Shown here: piece by piece, positions 32,782-40,256 of the stretch
Layout: every line of letters begins with the position of its first letter
Position numbering within the stretch: position 1 is the first letter of the stretch
From: Bacteroidales bacterium
GTDB taxonomy: Bacteria > Bacteroidota > Bacteroidia > Bacteroidales > P3
Reading direction: 5' to 3'
Assembly: GCA_016283175.1 (NCBI GenBank)
Contig: JAEEMK010000098.1
Span: 1 to 51,343 of the forward strand
Length of the DNA: 51,343 nucleotides
Program-made: the position numbers and the translations under genes
Notes under the pieces: model-generated
Told to the model about the DNA's origin: nothing
Seen by the model: the letters and a program-made list of their open reading frames with translations, nothing else
Database searches by the model: none

Positions 32782-33489
32782 TTATTTCTCCTTCGGTGCG
32801 ACGCACTTGTAGAAGAGGCCGGCGATGGCGGCTCCTACCAGCGGTGCAACGATGAAGAGCCACAGCTGGCTGCAGGCCGACCACGTTGCGCAGTCGCTGA
32901 AGATGGCCTGGCTGATGCTGCGGGCGGGGTTGACGCTGGTGTTGGTCAGCGGTATGCTGATGAGGTGTATCAGCGTCAGCGTGAGGCCGATGGCGAGGCC
33001 GGCGGCCTTGGTGTTGCTGCGCTCGTCGGTGGCGCCGAGGATGACCATCAGGAACACGAAGGTCAGAACAGCCTCGATGATGAATGCGCCAATCCAACCG
33101 ACATTCATATATCCTTCACCTGCTGCGGCTTGGAACTCAGTACCGTAGCCGTTGGCGGCGAAGACACCTGTGCTGCTCATTCCGGTGGCCTTCCATACGG
33201 CCAGCAGTACGGCACCGGCGATGATGGCGCCGATGATCTGGGCAGCCCAGTAGCAGAGCATATCCTTGAAACTCATACGGCCGTTGACAAAGACGCCAAA
33301 CGACACAGCGGGGTTGAGGTGTGCGCCGCTGATGTGGCCTATGCCGTAAGCCATAGCGATGACGGTGAGGCCGAAAGCGATAGCCACACCAAGAAAACCA
33401 ACGTGTCCGAACAGCGCTGTTCCGCAACCGCCGAACACAAGCACGAAGGTGCCAAAACCTTCGGCAAGCATTTTGTTACACATTTTCAT
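32782..33489 (-). CDS. aqpZ: Aquaporin Z-type water channel
   Basis: 235 aa with six membrane helices and the two NPA boxes (residues 59-61 in GAHLNPAVS and 186-188 in TSVNPARS). H174 and R189 of the aromatic/arginine selectivity filter are present at the same numbers as in E. coli AqpZ, which favours water over glycerol. The segment between helices 3 and 4 (TGMSSTGVFAANGYG) is longer than in many homologues. It stands alone, convergent with the TPR gene. Confidence 0.93.
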   Translation of the reverse strand: MKMCNKMLAEGFGTFVLVFGGCGTALFGHVGFLGVAIAFGLTVIAMAYGIGHISGAHLNPAVSFGVFVNGRMSFKDMLCYWAAQIIGAIIAGAVLLAVWKATGMSSTGVFAANGYGTEFQAAAGEGYMNVGWIGAFIIEAVLTFVFLMVILGATDERSNTKAAGLAIGLTLTLIHLISIPLTNTSVNPARSISQAIFSDCATWSACSQLWLFIVAPLVGAAIAGLFYKCVAPKEK

Positions 33490-33772
33490 AATGTTACAGT
33501 TTTAGAGATTAATGGTTTTATGTGTTTTAACGAAATATTAAGTTAAATATTGCGGTGAAGTCTAAGTTTTTTGCAGATTTATTCTGTCAGCTTTCAGGCG
33601 TCGACGGATGACGTTTCCCTCTGCTTCGTGCAGCACGGCTTCGATAAATCGTGTTGAAAGACGCTTTTTTTTGACAGCATAGCTTTGGAAACCATAGTGT
33701 TGCGGTTGTTGGTGTTTCGTGGTGTTTCGTTTGGCTTTTTTATGTGTGAAAACGTTATTCTCAATATACAAT
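33490..33772. other. Intergenic region upstream of aqpZ
   Basis: About 280 AT-rich bases. A 69-codon minus-strand frame (33562-33771) is open; its end (KKRLSTRFIEAVLHEAEGN) resembles no family I can name and its start lies at the edge of the palindrome. I see no convincing gene. Confidence 0.4.
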
Positions 33773-33879
33773 CCCTGTCATATGTACAGTATTTGTACAG
33801 TATATGTACAGTATATGTACGCTTCAGAAGCGTACATATACTGTACATATACTGTACGAATACTGTACATATGACAGGG
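33773..33879. repeat. 107-bp near-perfect palindrome (dispersed repeat, copy B)
   Basis: Two 53-bp arms (33773-33825 and 33827-33879) around a single central A are complementary with one mismatch. Each arm starts CCCTGTCATATGTACAGTAT and contains three 11-bp units of the type GTACAGTATAT or GTACAGTATTT before a GTACGCTTC tip. The window's last bases carry the same palindrome, and a shortened form lies at 20.28 kb. Confidence 0.95.
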
Positions 33880-34100
33880 AAAACAGGGGGGGGGAGTTTT
33901 TACCGGGCTGCCACGCACAGGGCTCCTCCACGCGCTCCACAGGAGCTTGTGCCATATGACGGGGAAAACAGAGGGAGCTACGCTGTGCGACACAACACCT
34001 CTAACGCTAATTCTCATTGTGATGCGGCACCCCTCTCGAGAGGGGTGCCGCAACGCGGCGGGGTGTGTCGCACCGTACAACCGAGGCTTGTGCCATATAT
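33880..34100. repeat. GC-rich companion modules of dispersed repeat copy B
   Basis: Directly after the palindrome come the modules CCGGGCTGCCACGCACAGGG, CCACGCGCTCCACAGGAGC and CTTGTGCCATATGACGGGG. They are followed by a CCCCTCTCGAGAGGGG palindrome (34029-34044) and CGGGGTGTGTCGCACCG (34058-34074). The first set matches copy A; the last two recur inside the glycosyltransferase gene. No gene is encoded here. Confidence 0.85.
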
Positions 34101-34102
34101 AC

Positions 34103-34131
34103 AAAAAGTGCTTCGATTTTTCGAGGCACTT
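34103..34131 (-). terminator. proS terminator
   Basis: On the minus strand AAGTGCCTCGA (34121-34131) pairs with TCGAAGCACTT (34106-34116), with one G-T or mismatch position, and runs into TTTTTG. It is 22 bases after the proS stop. Confidence 0.8.
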
Positions 34132-34152
34132 CATTGTGTTTTCTGCAGGTTT

Positions 34153-35625
34153 TTAGTAGGCTCGTGCGAAGATTACGCGGCGGTGGCTGGGCTTGCCGCT
34201 GTAGATGCATTTGCCCTCTTCCTCGACGGCGTCGTAGGGTATGCAGCGTATGGTGGCCTTGGTTTCCTCCTTGATGCGCTCTTCGGTCTCGGTGGTGCCG
34301 TCCCAGTGGCAAAGCAGGAATCCGTTCTTTTCGATTTCGCGCTTGAAGTCGTCCCAGGTATCGACCTTGCGGGTTTGGCTGAGGCGGAAGTCGAGGGCTT
34401 TCTGGTAGATGTTCTTTTGGATGATGTCCATCAGTTGCTCGATATGGTCGGCTATGCCTTCGATGGGCATAGTTACTTTTTCGAGGGTGTCGCGGCGGCA
34501 TACCTCGCAGGTGCCGTTCTCGAGGTCGCGGGGGCCGACGGCGATGCGCACGGGCACACCCTTGAACTCGTATTCGGTGAATTTCCAGCCGGGCTTGTAT
34601 TCGGGGCGGTTGTCGTATTTCACGCTGATGCCCTTGGCGCGCAGGGCGTCGATGACGGGCTGCACCTTGGTGTCGATTTCGCGCATCTGGTCGTCGTTTT
34701 TGCAGATGGGCACTATGGCCACCTGTATGGGTGCCAGCTTGGGAGGCAGTACGAGACCGTTGTCGTCGCTGTGGGTCATAATGAGGGCACCCATCAGGCG
34801 TGTGCTGACGCCCCACGATGTTGCCCAGACATATTCCAGCTTGTTCTCCTTGTTGAGGAACTGCACGTCGAAGGCCTTGGCGAAGTTCTGACCCAGGAAG
34901 TGGCTGGTGCCGGCCTGCAAAGCCTTGCCGTCCTGCATCATAGCCTCGATGCAGTAGGTGTCGAGAGCGCCTGCGAAGCGTTCGTTGGGCGACTTGACGC
35001 CTTTGACGACGGGCACAGCCATCCAGTTGTTGGCGAAGTCGGCATAGACGTCGAGCATACGACGTGCCTCGGCTTCGGCATCCTCACGTGTGGCGTGAGC
35101 CGTGTGGCCTTCCTGCCACAGGAACTCGGCGGTGCGGAGGAACATACGTGTGCGCATCTCCCAGCGCACCACGTTGGCCCACTGGTTGCAGAGGATAGGC
35201 AGGTCGCGGTAGGACTTGATCCAGTTCTTGTAGGTGCTCCAAATGATTGTCTCGGAGGTGGGGCGCACGATGAGCTCCTCTTCGAGGCGTGCTTCGGGGT
35301 CGACGACAACTCCGGTACCTTCTTCGTTGGTTTTCAGACGGTAGTGTGTCACTACGGCACATTCTTTGGCGAAGCCTTTGACGTGGTCGGCCTCGCGGCT
35401 GAGGAACGATTTGGGAATGAAGATGGGGAAATAGGCGTTGACGTGGCCTGTGTCCTTGAACATCTTGTCGAGGGCATCGTGCATCTTCTCCCAGATGGCG
35501 TAGCCGTAGGGTTTTATGACCATACATCCGCGCACTGCCGAGTTCTCGGCCAAGTCGGCGCGGACGACCAATTCATTATACCACTCCGAGAAATTCTCGG
35601 AACGTTTCACAAAATCTTTTGCCAT
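34153..35625 (-). CDS. proS: Prolyl-tRNA synthetase (short, archaeal/eukaryotic-type ProS)
   Basis: 490 aa. A class II synthetase core has motif 2 ([31 protein letters not shown]) and motif 3 ([19 protein letters not shown]), followed by the anticodon-binding domain and the C-terminal zinc-type extension of the ProS type 3 class (CEVCRR, then [13 protein letters not shown] ending in Tyr). It lacks the YbaK-like editing insertion found in E. coli ProS. It charges tRNA-Pro with proline. It is divergent from the next gene, with a TAATTTTG -7 element on the minus strand at 35711-35718. Confidence 0.95.
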   Translation of the reverse strand: MAKDFVKRSENFSEWYNELVVRADLAENSAVRGCMVIKPYGYAIWEKMHDALDKMFKDTGHVNAYFPIFIPKSFLSREADHVKGFAKECAVVTHYRLKTNEEGTGVVVDPEARLEEELIVRPTSETIIWSTYKNWIKSYRDLPILCNQWANVVRWEMRTRMFLRTAEFLWQEGHTAHATREDAEAEARRMLDVYADFANNWMAVPVVKGVKSPNERFAGALDTYCIEAMMQDGKALQAGTSHFLGQNFAKAFDVQFLNKENKLEYVWATSWGVSTRLMGALIMTHSDDNGLVLPPKLAPIQVAIVPICKNDDQMREIDTKVQPVIDALRAKGISVKYDNRPEYKPGWKFTEYEFKGVPVRIAVGPRDLENGTCEVCRRDTLEKVTMPIEGIADHIEQLMDIIQKNIYQKALDFRLSQTRKVDTWDDFKREIEKNGFLLCHWDGTTETEERIKEETKATIRCIPYDAVEEEGKCIYSGKPSHRRVIFARAY

Positions 35626-35710
35626 TTATATCTCTGTTTATACTTTTTTATAAAAAATGACGTTATGTTTCAAGAAAAATGCGTACTTTTGCACACAATA
35701 ATTCGGTTTG

Positions 35711-35718
35711 CAAAATTA
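35711..35718 (-). promoter_or_regulatory. Probable -7 element of proS
   Basis: TAATTTTG on the minus strand, 85 bases before the ATG, matches TAnnTTTG. No good TTTG box is seen at the expected upstream distance. Confidence 0.4.
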
Positions 35719-35770
35719 CTAAAATATTGTGAAATAGAACTAAAAATAGATAAACGTCAAACGTCAGAAT

Positions 35771-36925
35771 ATGATGAAAAGATTAAGTATTAGCATTTTA
35801 TGCGTGTTATTTTTATTGTCGTTGAGCGCAGGAAAAGTCTGTGCCCAAACGTCGGACGAGGGCGAAAATTACTATTCCAATCCCCAAAAAGGGATAAAAC
35901 CCACTGCTCCGAGCGTATATCGCGACACCGGTGTCGTCAGCAAAAGTGAAGACATAACGGTTGAACTTGTTGGCAGCGTCGACGACACTATAGTGCCTAA
36001 GGATACGACGAAAATCAAGCTTAAATCGATTTCCGAATACTCGCGTGCCGAGAATCCCTACTACTGGGGTCCTAACGTTTATTGGTCGTGGGATCCCTGG
36101 TACAGCCCGCGCTGGAACGGCTGGTATTATCCCGGCTGGGGCGGCAGCCACTGGATGCTGACCTACGGCTGGGGTTGTGGCCCCTATTGGAGCTTCGGCC
36201 TTGGTTGGAGCTGGGGATGGGGTTCGCCCTGGTGGTATTGGGATCCTTATTTCTATCCCGGATACTATTATGGTTATTATGGCTGGGGCGGCTATGCCTA
36301 TGGCTGGAACCGCTATGACAGAGACGGCTATGCCTTTGGTCACGGCTATCTCGGCGGTGGCCGCGGTGCTGCAAAAGGTATCGCTCCGCGTGGCGGCAGC
36401 GTGACGCCCAATCCTGCACGTCCTGTGCGTAGAGGCGGTGTGGACCTTAACAACGGTGGCCGTGCCCCGAGGGGCAGCGTCAGCGGCACCGGCTCACGCG
36501 GAAGCATTGCTTCTGCATCAGGCAACGGACGTGGCACCACGTCGGTCAACACAGGCAGCGGACGCTACGCCAAACCCGCCAGCGTAGCCAGCAACCGTGC
36601 TGCACGCAGCGAGAACCGTGGCAGCTACGGCACACCGCGCACTTCAGACGGACGCGGCAGTTATGGCAACAGCCGCAGTAACAGTCGTTTTGAAACCAAC
36701 CGTAATGGCAACCGTGGTAATTATGAAAGCGGCAGACGTACCAGTAGCCGTCAGAACGACTACAATTTCCGCCAGAGCAGCAGCCGTTCGACAAGCAGCA
36801 GCTTCAGAAGCGGCAGTTCGTCAAGCCGCGGTGGCAGTTTCAGCACTGGTTCGTCGAGTCGTAGCGGCGGCAGCTTCAGCGGCGGTTCGTCGAGCCGTGG
36901 TGGCAGCAGCGTGGGCAGAAGATGA
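35771..36925 (+). CDS. Secreted low-complexity protein: Trp/Tyr/Gly-rich core and Arg/Ser/Gly-rich tail
   Basis: 384 aa. A signal peptide ends near VCAQ (26) and is followed by a short ordinary segment. Residues about 95-190 are packed with Trp, Tyr, Pro and Gly (NVYWSWDPWYSPRWNGWYYP, WGWGSPWWYWDPYF, GYYYGYYGWGGYAYGW). From about 195 to the end the protein is a basic, disordered RGS-rich tail with repeated SSSRGGSF / SSRSGGSF units. I know of similar uncharacterised proteins in Bacteroidota but no assigned function. The aromatic core plus cationic tail suggests a sticky envelope or matrix protein, possibly one that condenses. The alkaline phosphatase gene follows 42 bases later. Confidence 0.7.
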   Translation: MMKRLSISILCVLFLLSLSAGKVCAQTSDEGENYYSNPQKGIKPTAPSVYRDTGVVSKSEDITVELVGSVDDTIVPKDTTKIKLKSISEYSRAENPYYWGPNVYWSWDPWYSPRWNGWYYPGWGGSHWMLTYGWGCGPYWSFGLGWSWGWGSPWWYWDPYFYPGYYYGYYGWGGYAYGWNRYDRDGYAFGHGYLGGGRGAAKGIAPRGGSVTPNPARPVRRGGVDLNNGGRAPRGSVSGTGSRGSIASASGNGRGTTSVNTGSGRYAKPASVASNRAARSENRGSYGTPRTSDGRGSYGNSRSNSRFETNRNGNRGNYESGRRTSSRQNDYNFRQSSSRSTSSSFRSGSSSSRGGSFSTGSSSRSGGSFSGGSSSRGGSSVGRR

Positions 36926-36967
36926 TTGTGAGGTTTGGAAATATCTGGATTTGAAAAAAACGATAAG

Positions 36968-38122
36968 ATGAAGAAAACATATTTGATTATTGCCACGGCA
37001 GCAATACTAGCCTTCCCCGCTTCGGCCCAGAAGGCTGCAAGAACCGATGCCGAAAGAATATTGCAGAGCGAGAACAGTGGTGTGTGGTATGACGCCCCTG
37101 CCTCCAAGTCGAAGAAAGCCAAGAATGTCATTGTCATTATCGGCGATGGTATGGGCACAGCACAAGTATACGCCTCGATTGTCGCACAGAAAGGTGCTTC
37201 CAACTTTCTGCGTTTCCCCTTCTCTGGTTTTTCGCGTACCTATTCCAACAACAAATACACCACCGACAGCGGTGCTGGCGGCACAGCCATAGTGACAGGG
37301 TGCAAGACCGACAACCGCCACATCGGTGTTCTTGCCGACGGCACACCGGTCAAATCGATACTTTCGCTGGCGAAAGAGTGGGGGATGTCGGCAGGTTTTG
37401 TTGTTACCAGCAGTGTGCTTGACGCCACGCCCGCCAGCACATACGCCCACGCCAAAGACCGCAAGATGTACGACACCATTAGCCTTCATATGTCGCAGTG
37501 CGGCTTTGATGTGATGATTGGCGGCGGCATCTCCAATTTCCGTCCCGAGAACCGCAAAGACGGCCTCAACCCCATAGATACTTTGTTGAAGCGAGGCTAT
37601 GAAGTCGCCTACAGCCTTGAGGATATGAAGAAGTCGAAGAGCAGCAAGCTCGTTACGTTTTTCTGCGAGAACTACTATGGTCCTGTGGCTCCCGGTCGCG
37701 ACCCCGTGTTGACTGAGGGCACCAAGAAGGCATTGGATATGCTCAGCAAGAATCCCAAAGGCTTTGTGATGATGATAGAAGGTTCGCAGATTGACTGGGC
37801 CTGCCACAACAACGATGCACCGTATATGGAGGCCGAATTGGCCGACTTCGAGAAAATGCTCAAGACAGTTCTCGACTTTGCCGAGAAGGATGGCAACACG
37901 CTCGTCGTTGTTACCGCTGACCACGAGACCGGAGGTCTGGTGCTGATGGGCGGAAACATAGAGAAGGGCAAAAACGAATGCAAATACACCACTGACGGCC
38001 ATTCGGGCGTGATGGTGCCTGTCTTCGCCTATGGTCCCGGCGCTGAAACATTTTCAGGAGTGCAGAACAATATCGACCTGATGCCTAAGATGCTGAAGGC
38101 ATTGGGTAGGTCGCGCCAGTAG
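36968..38122 (+). CDS. Secreted alkaline phosphatase
   Basis: 384 aa from the Met at 36968, which starts a clear signal peptide (MKKTYLIIATAAILAFPASAQ); an in-frame Met at 36935 is not needed. Family motifs are VIVIIGDGMGTAQV (first metal-binding Asp), the nucleophile region YTTDSGAGGTAIVTG (Ser in DSGAG), MIEGSQIDWACHNND and VVVTADHETGG (metal-binding Asp and His). It hydrolyses phosphomonoesters in the periplasm with two zinc ions and magnesium. Where E. coli PhoA has DSAAS, this protein has DSGAG, a variant seen in other bacterial phosphatases. No Pho box could be recognised. Confidence 0.92.
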   Translation: MKKTYLIIATAAILAFPASAQKAARTDAERILQSENSGVWYDAPASKSKKAKNVIVIIGDGMGTAQVYASIVAQKGASNFLRFPFSGFSRTYSNNKYTTDSGAGGTAIVTGCKTDNRHIGVLADGTPVKSILSLAKEWGMSAGFVVTSSVLDATPASTYAHAKDRKMYDTISLHMSQCGFDVMIGGGISNFRPENRKDGLNPIDTLLKRGYEVAYSLEDMKKSKSSKLVTFFCENYYGPVAPGRDPVLTEGTKKALDMLSKNPKGFVMMIEGSQIDWACHNNDAPYMEAELADFEKMLKTVLDFAEKDGNTLVVVTADHETGGLVLMGGNIEKGKNECKYTTDGHSGVMVPVFAYGPGAETFSGVQNNIDLMPKMLKALGRSRQ

Positions 38123-38189
38123 TGAGAGTCTTGATAACCAATCACAGGTCACAATTCAAAATACACCAATCACTAATTCATTACTATCA

Positions 38190-38996
38190 ATGAGATTAAG
38201 GCATATTATAATTGCCGCTTGCTTTATGGCAGCGATAACGCCAAGGGCTGCGGCTCAGATAAAGCTGACACAGGATACTATGGCAACCCCCATTGTGGGA
38301 TTCAGTTTCGGAACAATGTTTGCTTCCGACAAGATGTCGACAGACAACGGCGTATACGACCTTTACAAAGGACCATATCTCAACTACAGTCTTGAGGCTG
38401 GTTATAAATTCAAATCAAATTGGTTCGTTATGGCCGATGGAAGTCTGGTCTTCGGCAGGGAACTGAAAAATGCTGCCGACAGAATGCCTGCTGCGTTCAG
38501 TCACGACACCGTGCCGATAGTTATCGGCACCAACGGAACCGACGCCACAGCCTCGTGCTACAACCGCGCGCTGTCGTTGCGCGTGGGTGGCGGCAAAATC
38601 TTCACCTTGGGACACCGCAATCCCAATTCGGGCATTATGCTTATGATGAATGCCGGCATTATGCAGCAGAAGACTGTCTTTGTGATGAACGATGTCAACG
38701 CGCCACAGCTGCAGGGTGACTATGCACGCCTTTACGACCACAAGCGTCGTGGTTTCACGCTGACCGAGAGCGTCGGCTACTGGTTTATGAGCAGCAAGTC
38801 CAATTTTTTTAATTTCAAGGTTGCTTTTGAGGTGACACAGTTCTGGAACCATTCGGTGCGCGAATATGTCATCGACGAGGTTATGGATTTGCACGGCCCT
38901 GACAATACGAAATACTTTGACTTGCTCTATTCTGTCAAAATAACGTGGATGTTCCCTCTGAAGGGCAAAACGGCATACGACTATTATTTCTTCTAA
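38190..38996 (+). CDS. Putative outer-membrane beta-barrel protein of unknown function
   Basis: 268 aa. A signal peptide ending RAAAQ (about 23) precedes amphipathic strands with aromatic girdles (YLNYSLEAGYKFKSNWFVMADGSLVF, FFNFKVAFEVTQFWNHSVREYV) and a terminal aromatic sequence (DLLYSVKITWMFPLKGKTAYDYYFF) typical of barrels. It is the first gene of an envelope cluster and is followed 12 bases later by waaA, which suggests a link to LPS or outer-membrane assembly. Confidence 0.7.
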   Translation: MRLRHIIIAACFMAAITPRAAAQIKLTQDTMATPIVGFSFGTMFASDKMSTDNGVYDLYKGPYLNYSLEAGYKFKSNWFVMADGSLVFGRELKNAADRMPAAFSHDTVPIVIGTNGTDATASCYNRALSLRVGGGKIFTLGHRNPNSGIMLMMNAGIMQQKTVFVMNDVNAPQLQGDYARLYDHKRRGFTLTESVGYWFMSSKSNFFNFKVAFEVTQFWNHSVREYVIDEVMDLHGPDNTKYFDLLYSVKITWMFPLKGKTAYDYYFF

Positions 38997-39008
38997 AAGA
39001 CAATCTTT

Positions 39009-40256
39009 ATGCGGATACTGTACAGTCTTGCCATAGGAGTATACACTCTCGGAGTGCGTTGTGCGTCGCTGTTCAACAGTAAGGCGGCGCAGATGTGCAA
39101 GGGTTGGCACCGATGGGCAGAGACTTTCCCGAAAGAAAAACTGAACGGAGCCAGAATCGCGTGGTTCCACGCTTCGTCGCTGGGTGAGTTTGAACAGGCC
39201 CGTCCGGTGTTGGAAATGTTCCACGCCAGACATCCTGAATACAAAGTAGTGCTGACATTTTTCTCGCCGTCGGGGTACGAGGTGAGAAAGAACTACGACG
39301 GCGCAGATATTGTATGCTATCTTCCTCCGGACACGCGCCGCAATGCACGAAGGCTTATGCAGCTGATGCATCCCGACATAGTGTTCTTTGTGAAATATGA
39401 TTTTTGGTTCAACTATTTGCAGGCATTAAAACGCCGTGGCACACCGACCTATCTGTTTTCGTCCATATTCCGTCCGAAGCAGTATTTCTTCCGTTGGTAC
39501 GGTGGCTGGTTTGCCAAACAGTTGCAATGCTATCGCCATATCTTCGTACAAAACGACGAATCGATCAGGCTGTTGCGCAATGCCTGCATAAACCATTGCT
39601 CCATAGCCGGCGACACACGCTTCGACCGTGTCAGCGACATTGCGCGCCAGGCAAAGAGTTTTCCAGCCGTTGAACGTTTTGTGTCGGACAACCCGGTGCT
39701 GATGGCCGGAAGTTCGTGGGAACCCGATGAAGAGAATATTAAATCGTTCGTTGAACGATGGAACAAGCCCTTGAAGGTAATCCTCGCTCCGCATATGATA
39801 GGTGAAAGCCATCTGGAGCGTATAGAAGAAATGTTCAAGAAAGAGAACTGTGTAAGATATTCGCAGCTCGACGTCGCCGATGCCGACAATGCGCTATTCC
39901 AACGCAAGGTTATGATAATAGACAACATCGGTATGCTTTCGTCGCTGTACCGATATGCTACAGTATCATACATAGGCGGTGGTTTCGGCAAAGGCATACA
40001 TAACACCCTTGAGGCAGCGGTGTTCGGATGCCCCGTGTGTTTCGGCCCCAATCACAGCAAGTTCCAGGAGGCACTTGAGCTTCTTCAATGCGGAGGCGCA
40101 AAAACATACAGGTCGGCTGACGAACTGAGCGAGATACTGTCGAAGTGGTTTTGTGATGCCGAAAGCCGCGAGGCTGCGTCGAAGGCCTGTACGGAATATA
40201 TGCAAAGCCATAGGGGCGCAACGGAAACAATAATCGAAAAAACAGAGACGCGATGA
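39009..40256 (+). CDS. waaA: 3-deoxy-D-manno-octulosonic acid (Kdo) transferase
   Basis: 415 aa. An N-terminal membrane anchor, a conserved FHASSLGEFEQARPVLEMF with the probable catalytic base E60, FFVKYDFWFNYL and the C-terminal GT-B donor-site region YIGGGFGKGIHNTLEAAVFG...GPNHSKFQEALEL are typical of WaaA (GT30). It adds Kdo from CMP-Kdo to the lipid A precursor on the cytoplasmic face. Its last four bases overlap the next ATG (ATGA), so it is coupled to the Omp85 gene. Confidence 0.94.
   Translation: MRILYSLAIGVYTLGVRCASLFNSKAAQMCKGWHRWAETFPKEKLNGARIAWFHASSLGEFEQARPVLEMFHARHPEYKVVLTFFSPSGYEVRKNYDGADIVCYLPPDTRRNARRLMQLMHPDIVFFVKYDFWFNYLQALKRRGTPTYLFSSIFRPKQYFFRWYGGWFAKQLQCYRHIFVQNDESIRLLRNACINHCSIAGDTRFDRVSDIARQAKSFPAVERFVSDNPVLMAGSSWEPDEENIKSFVERWNKPLKVILAPHMIGESHLERIEEMFKKENCVRYSQLDVADADNALFQRKVMIIDNIGMLSSLYRYATVSYIGGGFGKGIHNTLEAAVFGCPVCFGPNHSKFQEALELLQCGGAKTYRSADELSEILSKWFCDAESREAASKACTEYMQSHRGATETIIEKTETR

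Noticed and set aside
33562..33771. 69-aa minus-strand open frame beside the palindrome
   Set aside because: Lys/Arg-rich, starts at the edge of a repeat, no recognised domain; more likely chance, though a decayed gene end cannot be excluded.
33685..35793. 702-codon plus-strand open frame
   Set aside because: It runs through the palindrome and the antisense of proS; its translation is a shadow of a conserved synthetase gene.
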